This document shows, in pieces, positions 1-6,725 of a DNA stretch of 19,668 nucleotides. A program made the translations under genes and the position numbers. The stretch's first letter is position 1. Every line of letters begins with the position of its first letter. The stretch is taken from positions 1 to 19,668 of the forward strand of contig URQP01000041.1 in the NCBI GenBank assembly GCA_900550025.1, in the 5' to 3' direction. The DNA is from an uncultured Porphyromonadaceae bacterium (lineage in GTDB: Bacteria > Bacteroidota > Bacteroidia > Bacteroidales > Muribaculaceae). The notes beneath the pieces are model-generated. The model did no database searches and was not told the origin of the DNA. It was given only the letters and a program-made list of their open reading frames with translations.

Positions 1-1
1 C

Positions 2-382
2 AGCCGCAACTGGCGTGGTAAGTTTTCGGATGCCGTTCAGGAAAAGATTGATTCCACACTGCGGCTGATGGGTGTGGCGGATTTGCGCAAGCGTGTGATT
101 GGAAGCCTGTCGGGTGGACAGTTGCAGCGCACTCTTTTAGGACGTGCCGTGATTTCCGACCCTGACATAGTGGTGCTCGACGAGCCGCTGTCGTATGTCG
201 ACCATAATTTCATCGAACAGATTTATAAAATTGTAGAAGACATATCGCATCATGCAACTTTGATACTCGTTTCGCACGAGATGACGGTAATATCCGAGAT
301 GGCAAACCGCCATTGGATTGTCGACCACACCCTCCACGAGTGCCACGCCTCGCATCACTACCTCAAGACCGAATGCGATTGA
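2..382 (+). CDS. Metal-type ABC transporter ATP-binding protein, 3' part (start lies before the window)
   Basis: The C-terminal half of an ABC ATPase is open from the first bases of the window, so the true start is upstream; the internal ATG at 68 is not the start. Visible motifs in order are the ABC signature LSGGQLQR, the Walker B strand with its catalytic Glu in VVLDEPLSYVD, and the H-loop VSHE. The protein would energise import at the inner face of the cytoplasmic membrane. The tail is rich in His and Cys (HECHASHH then a Cys before the end), which in this family fits zinc or manganese uptake (ZnuC/MntB-like); the substrate is an inference because the partner permease and binding protein are outside the window. 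The Walker A region is not visible. The ABC identity is certain, the metal assignment moderate. Confidence 0.9.
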   Translation, partial: SRNWRGKFSDAVQEKIDSTLRLMGVADLRKRVIGSLSGGQLQRTLLGRAVISDPDIVVLDEPLSYVDHNFIEQIYKIVEDISHHATLILVSHEMTVISEMANRHWIVDHTLHECHASHHYLKTECD

Positions 383-397
383 TTATTTGATTGTTTT

Positions 398-551
398 TCT
401 GTTCTCAAACTTCGCAACTTTGAAAACAGCAGGAAGATGGTGACGATAGCACCCATGCAGTTGGTGTATATCTGCCGGAGGCAGAATATATACGGACAGG
501 TGTGGGGCTATTGTTTTATTCCTGCTGTGGTAGCGAAGACCCGAGAACAGA
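398..551. repeat. Long imperfect palindrome folding into a single 154-nt hairpin
   Basis: The two halves are reverse complements over almost their whole length. Paired blocks from outside in: 398-406 with 543-551 (9 bp), 410-415 with 533-538 (6 bp), 426-435 with 519-528 (10 bp), 443-450 with 507-514 (8 bp, one G-U), 452-458 with 500-506 (7 bp, two G-U), 464-476 with 480-493 (13 bp with one bulged A), closing on a GGA loop at 477-479. That is about 53 pairs in 154 nt. It begins 15 nt after the ABC gene stop and ends about 85 nt before the next start. It could be a MITE-like element, a structured RNA or 3' UTR, or a decayed inverted duplication. No clear target-site duplication was found at the ends. 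An antisense reading frame crosses it but looks like a by-product. Confidence 0.8.
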
Positions 552-635
552 ATAGAACGAAATACAATCCCCACGCCTTTTTTATGCCCATTTATTAACG
601 TTCTGTCCGGGGGATTGGCAGGCGTCAAAAACAAA

Positions 636-1226
636 ATGCCTATGGCAGACGAAACAGACAGACCCAATGTCAGAGACTCGGATGAATTCGAAGTCCTGAG
701 AAACCTTTATGCTTCTTACCGTTTCGAGATTGACAATCTTTGGAAACGTTCGTCCATTCTTTCCGTGTTTGTCGGCTTGTTCTTCGTTGGTTACGGCCAG
801 CTTGCACTGCGTATGCTCGACAATCTTGGCAACGAGGAAAAGTTGGCTGACTCGGCTATCTGTAATGCGCTGATTTGCGGAATTGCATTCGTGGCCATCG
901 TCTTTTCCGTAATCTGGATAATGACGGCAAAGGCCTCGAAAGGATGGCAGGAAGTGTATCAGCACAAAATTGAAGAGTATGAGGACAATTTATTGAAAAC
1001 TGACTGGCCATATAAATTGGCCAATAACACTGGCGGTAAAGAATTTTTTGACTGCCTCTTGTCAACGATGCCGGGACGGTTTTCCGTGTCACGGATTAAC
1101 ACTCTAATCGGGATAGTGCTGTTTTGGATATGGCTATCCATACTGGTGGTTCATCTTTTCTTTGTACGGATAATCGCTTGTGACGAAAATGTCTTCTATC
1201 ATCTTCCTGTTGCAGCAAACAAATAA
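636..1226 (+). CDS. Uncharacterised small membrane protein with three predicted transmembrane segments
   Basis: A 196-residue protein of unknown function. I prefer the ATG at 636 (another lies at 642) over an in-frame TTG at 615, because the upstream residues add nothing recognisable. An acidic N-terminal stretch of about 40 residues leads to three hydrophobic segments: about residues 41-62 (SILSVFVGLFFVGYG), 80-100 (IAFVAIVFSVIWIM) and 155-180 (IGIVLFWIWLSILVVHLFF). Between the second and third is a charged, probably cytoplasmic stretch containing a helix with KGWQEVYQHKIEEYE. No catalytic motif is visible. It lies between the long palindrome and an orphan sorting-domain tail, with no convincing TAnnTTTG box just upstream, so it may be an inserted accessory gene. 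It could belong to one of the small octameric or SLATT-like membrane protein groups, but I cannot show this. Confidence 0.7.
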   Translation: MPMADETDRPNVRDSDEFEVLRNLYASYRFEIDNLWKRSSILSVFVGLFFVGYGQLALRMLDNLGNEEKLADSAICNALICGIAFVAIVFSVIWIMTAKASKGWQEVYQHKIEEYEDNLLKTDWPYKLANNTGGKEFFDCLLSTMPGRFSVSRINTLIGIVLFWIWLSILVVHLFFVRIIACDENVFYHLPVAANK

Positions 1227-1335
1227 CCTTTCTGGGCAGCTTGTTTACAGCGGAACGGAAACCACAGTCGGCGGTCTCGCCCGCGGCATCTACATCATCC
1301 GTGTAGCCGGGCAAACTTTCAAAATAGCGTTGTAG
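1222..1335 (+). pseudogene. Remnant of a type IX secretion system C-terminal sorting domain
   Basis: Frame 1 at 1222-1335 encodes a short tail that reads NNLSGQLVYSG, then GGLARGIYIIRVAG, then QTFKIAL and a stop. This matches the end of the Bacteroidetes Por secretion (T9SS type A) sorting domain: a G-Q-x-V strand, an L-x-x-G-x-Y-x-V-R turn and strand, and a final K-x-x strand. The domain normally sits at the end of large secreted proteins and directs them across the outer membrane. No cargo domain lies upstream: the frame is soon shared with the end of the preceding membrane-protein gene. The nearest in-frame ATG is at 1189. It is therefore the 3' stump of a lost surface-protein gene, and the terminator that follows was probably its own. 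Confidence 0.7.
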
Positions 1336-1366
1336 TGCCGCTTCGCAGCAGGTTATATGATTACGA

Positions 1367-1402
1367 GGTTATGGGTTCCGCCCATAGCCCCGTTGCTTTT
1401 TG
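1367..1402 (+). terminator. Rho-independent-type terminator hairpin
   Basis: A 9-bp stem (1367-1375 with 1381-1389, one G-U pair) closes a five-base loop and is followed within a few bases by a T-rich stretch (1397-1401 is five T). The orientation suits plus-strand transcription of the sorting-domain remnant or of the membrane-protein gene. The next gene is on the other strand. Confidence 0.55.
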
Positions 1403-1496
1403 TTTGGAACTGGAGCGCAGTGTCCGTATGGCTCATAATGACATCTGCGAGCAATGATGGAGTGCGAAGGTGAGGCTTTGCGTGTATGGCAGAATC

Positions 1497-2321
1497 CTAT
1501 TCAGGCTTTTTGCGCCGGAAAGGCGCGGCAAGCGCGGGGTCGGCACCGAGCTTCACAGCCTCCTCGGCAAACCCGGCGGCATCGTCGTAGCGGTACTGCA
1601 TTTCCGCCAGCTTGGCTTTCAGCAAATAGATGTCGGGGTCGGAGGGCGCCAGTTTCTGCGCTTCCTGAATGTCGGCTTCCGCCTCCGTGAATTTCCCCAA
1701 TTCAAGATAACATTCAGCCCTGCCCATATAATTCGACTGCCTGTCCTCCTTTTCGATAATCTCCGTATATAGCCTTTCCGCGCTCTCGTAATCGTTTTTC
1801 ACCTTATACAGCACGGCGAAACCCCTCTTTGCGTCCAGTGAATTCTTGTCAATGGAAAGGGCCTCCTTAAAATCGCCTTCGGCAATGTCGAAAAGTCCGT
1901 AGCCAAGAGCTATCATACCGTGATAGTAACGTGAATCCACATCCTTTTTATCAAGAGCCTTTATCCTCGCATAATCCGAATAGGCGCGTTCCGTGCTGTC
2001 CATTTCGAGCAGGAGAGCCGCCCGGTTATGGAGTATAGCGACAGCATTCGGGGTAATCGACAAGGCGTTGTCGTAGTCCTTCAAGGCATCGGCAAGCCGC
2101 CCCATATTGCGGTGTACCGTCCCAAGGTTCGACAGCAACAGGTAATTATTCGGGTTGGCCGGCTCTTTCTCCAACGCCCTTTTCAGCATCTCCTCCGCCC
2201 TGCCCCAATTGCGCTCCTCCGTATAGCGGTCGACCGAATCGGCATAATTCTCATACGTCTGCGCCAACAGCAGTCCGCAACCGGAAAGACACAATATAAG
2301 AGCAACTATAAAACGCTTCAT
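1497..2321 (-). CDS. Exported tetratricopeptide-repeat protein
   Basis: A 274-residue protein. The N terminus (KRF, then a hydrophobic run) is a signal sequence. It contains a lipobox-like LSGC ending at Cys15, but the following GLLLAQ is unusually hydrophobic for a mature lipoprotein, so ordinary cleavage after LLLAQ is equally likely. From about residue 35 to 265 the protein is a series of about six or seven TPR helix pairs with the usual spacing and W/L/G/Y/A/P pattern (for example GRLADALKDYDNALSITP, and later GKFTEAEADIQEAQKLAP). TPRs bind partner proteins; no enzymatic domain is present, so the role is a periplasmic or envelope-anchored scaffold at best. It is transcribed divergently from the mscS-type gene. 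The C-terminal end is basic (RRKKPE). Confidence 0.9.
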   Translation of the reverse strand: MKRFIVALILCLSGCGLLLAQTYENYADSVDRYTEERNWGRAEEMLKRALEKEPANPNNYLLLSNLGTVHRNMGRLADALKDYDNALSITPNAVAILHNRAALLLEMDSTERAYSDYARIKALDKKDVDSRYYHGMIALGYGLFDIAEGDFKEALSIDKNSLDAKRGFAVLYKVKNDYESAERLYTEIIEKEDRQSNYMGRAECYLELGKFTEAEADIQEAQKLAPSDPDIYLLKAKLAEMQYRYDDAAGFAEEAVKLGADPALAAPFRRKKPE

Positions 2322-2337
2322 AATCTCAATTTTGATG

Positions 2338-2345
2338 CAAATCTA
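2338..2345 (-). promoter_or_regulatory. Bacteroidetes -7 element for the TPR gene
   Basis: On the minus strand this reads TAGATTTG, a full match to TAnnTTTG, about 17 nt upstream of the ATG. It is one half of a divergent promoter pair sharing the 42 bp at 2346-2387 with the channel gene. No clear -33 TTTG is visible. Confidence 0.5.
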
Positions 2346-2387
2346 CGCTGTTTTCCACGGATTATTCCGTTTTCATTAAAATTTTAC

Positions 2388-2395
2388 TATTTTTG
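2388..2395 (+). promoter_or_regulatory. Bacteroidetes -7 element for the mechanosensitive channel gene
   Basis: TATTTTTG matches TAnnTTTG exactly and lies 27 nt upstream of the ATG at 2423, giving a short leader. It faces away from the TPR promoter. Confidence 0.55.
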
Positions 2396-2422
2396 TAATT
2401 CACTAACAAAAACGAAATCAAT

Positions 2423-3529
2423 ATGTTGTTTCTACAAAGCACCGGAGCGGCAGCCGAAGATTCTGCCGCTGAAGTACAAAAAGAAGTTTCGGCTATCAGC
2501 TCTTGGGCAGAAAGTTTTTCAGGGATGCCAATCGACAAAATCATAGAAAAACTCACGACCGAAGCCGTAGACTTTGTATTGAAATTGCTGGTTGCCGCCA
2601 TCGTATTCTATGTCGGCAAGCTGATTATCAACCGCATACACAAAAGCATCAAAAACCTGATGATACGCCGTCAGGTCGACCGCTCGCTGTCGATATTCAT
2701 CCTCAGCGCGCTTAAAGTCACTTTGCTTTTCATCCTGATAATAATTGTAATCTCGATACTCGGCATCGAGACAAGCTCGTTTATCGCCCTGTTCGCCTCC
2801 GCCGGTGTCGCCATCGGCATGGCATTGAGCGGCACATTGCAGAATTTCGCCGGAGGAGTGTTAATTCTGCTGCTCAAACCATACAAAGTGGGTGATTTCA
2901 TCGAAGTGCAGGGATTCACCGGCACCGTGAAGGAGATACAGATATTCAACACCATACTCAACACCGTCGACAATAAATCAATATTCATCCCCAACGGCGG
3001 TCTCTCGACCGGAAGCATCAAGAACTACAGCAAGGAAGACTACCGGCGTGTGGACTGGACTGTAAACATCGCATACGGCAACGACTACGATGTGGCAAAA
3101 AACGCCATCGCGGCAATTTTATCCTCGGACAACCGCATCGTGAAACAATATATCGAAGACGACCGTGAGGAAAGGAAAAACGCAAAACAAACCGAAACCG
3201 GCACTGCCGACGTTCCCAACGAGGAAGAACCGGAAAAGAAAGGATTAGGCCGGCTGTTCCATCACAAAAAGAAACTGTCCGCACACCTGCAAGCTCTAAG
3301 CAAAGAAGAGGCGACTACTATTCTGCCAGCTGCGAAAGCAGACCGCTCGCCGTTCATCGCGCTCGGAGCATTGTCGAGCAGCAGCGTTGACATAATAGTC
3401 CGCGCATGGGTACCGGCATCGGAATATTGGAATGTGCTCTACGACATAAACGAGCGCATCTACAAAGAACTGCCGAAAGCCGGAATCGACTTCCCGTTCC
3501 CGCAGCTCGATGTCCATCTGTCGAAATAA
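2423..3529 (+). CDS. MscS-family mechanosensitive ion channel with a charged insertion
   Basis: A 368-residue channel that would open under membrane tension to release solutes in hypo-osmotic shock. After an N-terminal amphipathic segment, hydrophobic helices lie at about 50-70 and 91-114. The pore helix TM3 is at about 123-151 and has the Gly/Ala-rich face (ASAGVAIGMALSGTLQNFAGG) typical of the family. The beta domain follows (VGDFIEVQGFTGTVKEI, then IFIPNGG). The C-terminal domain begins with VDWTVNIAYGNDYDVAK and ends with SSVDIIVRAWV onward. Between these, residues about 241-307 are an insertion rich in Lys, Arg and Glu (EEEPEKKGLGRLFHHKKK) where ordinary MscS proteins have only a short turn. 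It has its own promoter at 2388. The family is certain; the role of the insertion is unknown. Confidence 0.95.
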   Translation: MLFLQSTGAAAEDSAAEVQKEVSAISSWAESFSGMPIDKIIEKLTTEAVDFVLKLLVAAIVFYVGKLIINRIHKSIKNLMIRRQVDRSLSIFILSALKVTLLFILIIIVISILGIETSSFIALFASAGVAIGMALSGTLQNFAGGVLILLLKPYKVGDFIEVQGFTGTVKEIQIFNTILNTVDNKSIFIPNGGLSTGSIKNYSKEDYRRVDWTVNIAYGNDYDVAKNAIAAILSSDNRIVKQYIEDDREERKNAKQTETGTADVPNEEEPEKKGLGRLFHHKKKLSAHLQALSKEEATTILPAAKADRSPFIALGALSSSSVDIIVRAWVPASEYWNVLYDINERIYKELPKAGIDFPFPQLDVHLSK

Positions 3530-3544
3530 CAACCTTATCAGAAA

Positions 3545-3585
3545 AACAAGAATGGCCTGCGGTTTTGACACAGGCCATTCTTGTT
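3545..3585. terminator. Strong hairpin between convergent genes
   Basis: A perfect 15-bp stem (3545-3559 with 3571-3585) around an 11-base loop. The minus-strand transcript would run into TTTTTC just after the stem, so it terminates the nitroreductase operon well. For the channel transcript from the other side the T-run is poor, but the stem is strong enough to act both ways. Confidence 0.75.
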
Positions 3586-3602
3586 GTATAACCCCTAAAT
3601 TT

Positions 3603-4352
3603 CTATTTCGCAGGTGAGAAGCCTTGACTGCGGAGATAGTCGAGAATGCGGTAGGACAATGCCTCACGGTAATAGTCGAGTATGTGTCCGCACCAATCGT
3701 TATCGGTCTTTGTGCCGGAACGTGTGCGGTTGTATTCCGTAATCTCGGCATCGTAGCCTTTCAGCAACTCCAAAAGCTGCGAATCTGCCGTATATGCGTT
3801 TTTATGGATGAATGCGCCAACCGGCTGCTTAGGCTTCAAATCGGGCATCTCGCGCGGCACACCTATGGCCAAACCGCACACCACGAACACCCCTTCGGGC
3901 AGTTTCAGCAATTCAGCCATCTTGAAAGGGTCGGCAGTACGCGCATAACCGATGCAGCAGCAACCAAGCCCCTTCGAAGTTGCGGCCACCAAGGCGTTTT
4001 CCATAGCCAACGCGGCATCGATGACACCGACAATCACACCGTCCATCGTGTTCTGGAATTCAGGAATATCAATGCCTTTCTCCTTGGCAAGAATCCAAAT
4101 CTTATGGAAATCCGCACAGAACACCATGAAATGGTTGCACGTCTTTATCTGCTTCTGATTGGTTATTGCATACAATTCTTCTTTCAATTGCTGGTCGTCG
4201 ATGTCGATTACCGAGAATTGCTGTCCGTTGTAGCTTGTCGGAGTATTGCGTATCGCCTCATAGATGAAAGAAAGAGTATCTTCCGGGATACTCTCCCTTT
4301 CATAACGGCGAATGCTCCTTCTCTCCAATAAAACTTGTTCTATAGTCTTCAT
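3603..4352 (-). CDS. NfsA/FRP-type FMN-dependent nitroreductase
   Basis: A 249-residue flavin reductase, the usual size for the NfsA/NADPH-flavin oxidoreductase group. FMN-contacting motifs are visible: RRSIRRY at 11-17, TPTSYNGQQF at 37-46, GLGCCCIGYAR at 128-138, and GLAIGVP at 160-166. The C-terminal excursion (about 180-249, with Lys/Arg and a final amphipathic helix) is typical of NfsA. It would reduce nitro or quinone compounds with NAD(P)H in the cytoplasm; the physiological substrate is not shown. Three consecutive Cys at 131-133 are a notable local feature. It is last in the minus-strand group, 49 nt after the epimerase. That gap holds a weak AT-rich hairpin (4361-4380) and no matching -7 box, so read-through from the epimerase is likely. 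Confidence 0.92.
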   Translation of the reverse strand: MKTIEQVLLERRSIRRYERESIPEDTLSFIYEAIRNTPTSYNGQQFSVIDIDDQQLKEELYAITNQKQIKTCNHFMVFCADFHKIWILAKEKGIDIPEFQNTMDGVIVGVIDAALAMENALVAATSKGLGCCCIGYARTADPFKMAELLKLPEGVFVVCGLAIGVPREMPDLKPKQPVGAFIHKNAYTADSQLLELLKGYDAEITEYNRTRSGTKTDNDWCGHILDYYREALSYRILDYLRSQGFSPAK

Positions 4353-4401
4353 AAATTATCGTGTTTTATATAAAAAACACCTGACAAGATTTTTTGTTCT
4401 A

Positions 4402-5409
4402 TTATAGCGGAGTACAACCGATGCCCGGCTTGTCGGTAAGCGTCACCTTGCCGTCGACAATCTTCATTCCGTCGAAGCAATCGTTCGAAATAAGCAAGTT
4501 GCCGTCCAAATCCGCCCAATCGACCATCGGTGCCAGTTGCGCCGCGGCGCTGATGGCGCACGAAGTCTCCGTCATACAACCAAGCATCACACGCATACCG
4601 AAACCGCGTGCAAGGACAGCCATTTTATATGCCTCGTGCATACCGGTACTCTTCATCAATTTTATATTGATTCCGTCGTAAGCCTCACGAGCGCGGGCAA
4701 CATCCGACAATCTTTGCAAAAATTCGTCGGCTATCAGCGGAAGCGGGCTGCGTTCACGAAGCCACAAAGTCTCATCAACCATCTCTTTTGGGAAAGGCTG
4801 CTCCACGAACAGGCAGTTACGTTCCGCAAGCCATTCGCACATTTCCAAAGCCTTTTCCTTATTAGTCCACCCCTGATTGGCATCGACACAAATAGGACGG
4901 TCGGTCTTAGAACGGATTATCTCGACAAGCTCCTTGTCGTTATCAAGACCCATCTTCACTTTCAGCACCTTATACGGAGCCGCCTCATCGACCTTTTGGC
5001 GCACCACTTCCGCGGTATCTATACCGATAGTGAACGATGTGTTAGGAGCTTTTTCCGGAGAAAGTCCCCAAATCTTATACCACGGTTGCCCCATAATCTT
5101 GCCGAGCAAGTCGTGCAACGCAATGTCAATCGAAGCCTTTGCCGCACGGTTGTCGGGGGCGATATTATCGACATACTCCAATATCTCCTCCATACGGAAA
5201 GGGTCACTGAACTGCGACAAATCGACCTTGCTCAAGAACTCGCATACCGACTTGATGGATTCACCCAAATACGGAGGCATCGAGGCCTCACCATAACCGA
5301 TTATTCCGTCATACTCCAACTGCACCAGCACGTCAGGAGTGGTAGTACGGCTGCTTTTCGCCAAATTGAAAGCGTGACGCAACGTCAGTTCGTATGGCTT
5401 GTACGACAA
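4402..5409 (-). CDS. Dipeptide epimerase (L-Ala-D/L-Glu type), enolase superfamily, mature enzyme frame
   Basis: The reading frame gives 335 residues from a TTG at 5409 and covers a complete enolase-superfamily enzyme. Numbered from the TTG, the acid/base lysines are in KVK (Lys150, Lys152) and NIK (Lys250). The Mg2+ ligands are Asp176 (VDAN), Glu203 (VEQP) and Asp228 (ADE). The D-L-D motif at 300-302, which holds the dipeptide amino group, marks the dipeptide-epimerase group and not muconate or mandelate enzymes. It would convert L-Ala-D-Glu from murein to L-Ala-L-Glu. The TTG was not an obvious intended start: the frame is open upstream only as far as an A11 run, beyond which the other frame encodes a Tat signal (5411-5530). 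With 10 A the two are one protein of about 375 residues. It lies directly after the NlpC/P60 gene, as expected for murein peptide use. Confidence 0.9.
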   Translation of the reverse strand: MSYKPYELTLRHAFNLAKSSRTTTPDVLVQLEYDGIIGYGEASMPPYLGESIKSVCEFLSKVDLSQFSDPFRMEEILEYVDNIAPDNRAAKASIDIALHDLLGKIMGQPWYKIWGLSPEKAPNTSFTIGIDTAEVVRQKVDEAAPYKVLKVKMGLDNDKELVEIIRSKTDRPICVDANQGWTNKEKALEMCEWLAERNCLFVEQPFPKEMVDETLWLRERSPLPLIADEFLQRLSDVARAREAYDGINIKLMKSTGMHEAYKMAVLARGFGMRVMLGCMTETSCAISAAAQLAPMVDWADLDGNLLISNDCFDGMKIVDGKVTLTDKPGIGCTPL

Positions 5410-5410
5410 A

Positions 5411-5530
5411 TTAAGCCGTCCGCCGCGCGAAGTTTTTTTTTTTAGCCATACCGGCAGCGGAAATAGAAATAGGACTTGACACTGCTATTAAACCAAGAGC
5501 TGTTCCTTTTAAAAATTTACGACGATCCAT
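5411..5530 (-). CDS. Twin-arginine signal peptide leader of the epimerase, separated by a frameshift
   Basis: Thirty-nine codons from the ATG at 5530 encode MDRRKFLKGTALGLIAV, then SSPISISAAGMAKKK, and run out of frame to a TAA at 5413-5411. The RRKFLK motif, hydrophobic core and polar SAAG end are a textbook Tat signal. Just after the signal comes an 11-A run; removal of one A joins it in frame to the epimerase through a short linker (KKKTSRGGRLNLSYKPY). The stop codon ends one base before the TTG of the enzyme frame (TAATTTG), so terminated ribosomes could in principle restart there. The ATG lies 20 nt after the NlpC/P60 stop. This is either the true gene start carrying a one-base length change, or a leader whose fusion to the enzyme varies. 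Confidence 0.8.
   Translation of the reverse strand: MDRRKFLKGTALGLIAVSSPISISAAGMAKKKNFARRTA
5433..5443 (-). repeat. Homopolymer run of 11 A (coding strand) at the leader/enzyme junction
   Basis: Eleven consecutive T on the plus strand. It is longer than the other A/T runs noticed in genes here (for example 8 at 8524-8531 and 8 in the start of the NlpC/P60 gene). Length modulo 3 decides whether the Tat leader is fused to the epimerase: 10 or 13 A fuses, 11 or 12 does not. Confidence 0.9.
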
Positions 5531-5550
5531 ATATCTTGAATTTTATATTT

Positions 5551-6711
5551 TTATTTATTGAAATACCATTCGTGATTCCTCACCGCTACAATTCCTTTCG
5601 TGCCGACTTCACCTTTAATCCTTGACATCGACAGAAAATTATAATCAAGGAAATCGGATGCCGACTTGTCCATGCTGTTGATTTTCACGCGTCCGGAACT
5701 ATGAATATATTTTCCGTTGCCGATATACATCGCCACGTGGGTCACCTTTCCCGACTTTGTCCCGATGAAAATCAAGTCGCCCGGCTCAGCCTCTGTCCTC
5801 CACTTCTTAGGGTCGATTTTCTTACCGGTAAGAGCCTGTTGCGAAGCGTCGCGCTGCAAGATTATTCCATTCGAGAAATAAGCCGTCCTCACAAATCCGG
5901 AACAGTCAGCCATCTTTGCCGACATACCGCCCCACAGATACGGAGTGCCCATCATACGGCGCGCGCTTCTCTCGATTGTAGGCATATCGAAATTCTGCTT
6001 AGCCCATTCCGAGAATTCCTTAACATCCGTTTTCTTCACATACCCTGTCCTTCCGTCAGGCAACGACACCTGCACAAAACCGGCTGTTTCACCCTTATAT
6101 TCAAGGATGTTGCCCAAAAGCAAATCGGAAACGGCAGCGTCGATATTCTCCTCAGGTTTTTCGTATGCCATCGACAGATTGGCAGTAACCACCACCCTTC
6201 TCGCCTTTTTCCATGCAGCGAATCCATCGGCAGAAAGGAACTGCAATGAGCTGTCGGTCACGTATGCAATATAGCCGTCGGGAGTCTGCACCCTCGACAT
6301 TCCACCGTCACATTCAAGAACTTTCACCGGCGTGCCCATTATAGCCTGCGACACCAATTCCGCCCCGCTCCTCGGCTCGCCGCGCAGACAAGCCACGGAA
6401 ATAGTGACCAAAGCCCACGGTTTTTCCACCGTAGCATCGGGCAACAATGTTATGGAGTCCTTATAAGCTATATTAACAGCTTTCAATCCTCTCAACAAAG
6501 CATCCTTGGCATCCGGATTATCGGTCTTTCCACGAAGAACCACACTGTTACCGCTCTGCTTGTCGGCAGTAACCGACCATACGGCCACCCTCGTGTCGGG
6601 TGCATACTGTTGCTTTACATCCTTAATAACATCATCAGCCACAATACGGCTGTATATAGGCATGCTGAGCGACATCATCAAAACCGCGATAATACTTTTT
6701 TTTGCAAACAT
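5551..6711 (-). CDS. Exported NlpC/P60 gamma-D-glutamyl-L-diamino acid endopeptidase with SH3-like domains (YkfC-like)
   Basis: A 386-residue protein with an N-terminal Sec signal (FAKKSIIAVLMMSLSMPIYS). About residues 98-160 and 170-230 form two SH3-like domains (for example VQTPDGYIAYV and LPDGRTGYVKK). The C-terminal catalytic domain (about 243-365) has the NlpC/P60 triad: Cys270 in ADCSGF, His325 in VTHVAMYIG, and His337 in KYIHSSG. The RDASQQ segment at 287-292 is also characteristic. The order SH3-SH3-NlpC is that of YkfC-type murein peptidases, which cut between D-Glu and the diamino acid when L-Ala is free at the N terminus. That would deliver L-Ala-D-Glu to the epimerase encoded 20 nt downstream. 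Exact specificity is inferred from architecture and neighbours. The gene follows the transglutaminase-like gene by 14 nt. Confidence 0.93.
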   Translation of the reverse strand: MFAKKSIIAVLMMSLSMPIYSRIVADDVIKDVKQQYAPDTRVAVWSVTADKQSGNSVVLRGKTDNPDAKDALLRGLKAVNIAYKDSITLLPDATVEKPWALVTISVACLRGEPRSGAELVSQAIMGTPVKVLECDGGMSRVQTPDGYIAYVTDSSLQFLSADGFAAWKKARRVVVTANLSMAYEKPEENIDAAVSDLLLGNILEYKGETAGFVQVSLPDGRTGYVKKTDVKEFSEWAKQNFDMPTIERSARRMMGTPYLWGGMSAKMADCSGFVRTAYFSNGIILQRDASQQALTGKKIDPKKWRTEAEPGDLIFIGTKSGKVTHVAMYIGNGKYIHSSGRVKINSMDKSASDFLDYNFLSMSRIKGEVGTKGIVAVRNHEWYFNK

Positions 6712-6725
6712 AATTGTGTAAGGTT

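Noticed and set aside
383..667. 94-codon minus-strand reading frame across the long palindrome
   Set aside because: Its sequence comes mostly from the two arms of the hairpin, it has no recognisable domain, and it overlaps the start of a better-supported gene. It may be over-predicted wherever the repeat occurs.
2028..2546. 172-codon plus-strand reading frame spanning the divergent promoter region
   Set aside because: It is antisense to the TPR gene, crosses both promoters and runs into the channel gene in another frame.
3624..4331. 235-codon plus-strand reading frame opposite the nitroreductase
   Set aside because: Antisense shadow of a complete NfsA-type gene; no family features.
4537..5445. 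302-codon plus-strand reading frame opposite the dipeptide epimerase
   Set aside because: It is fully antisense to an enzyme with all catalytic residues, is rich in His/Arg/Leu as expected for an antisense shadow, and has no motif or promoter.
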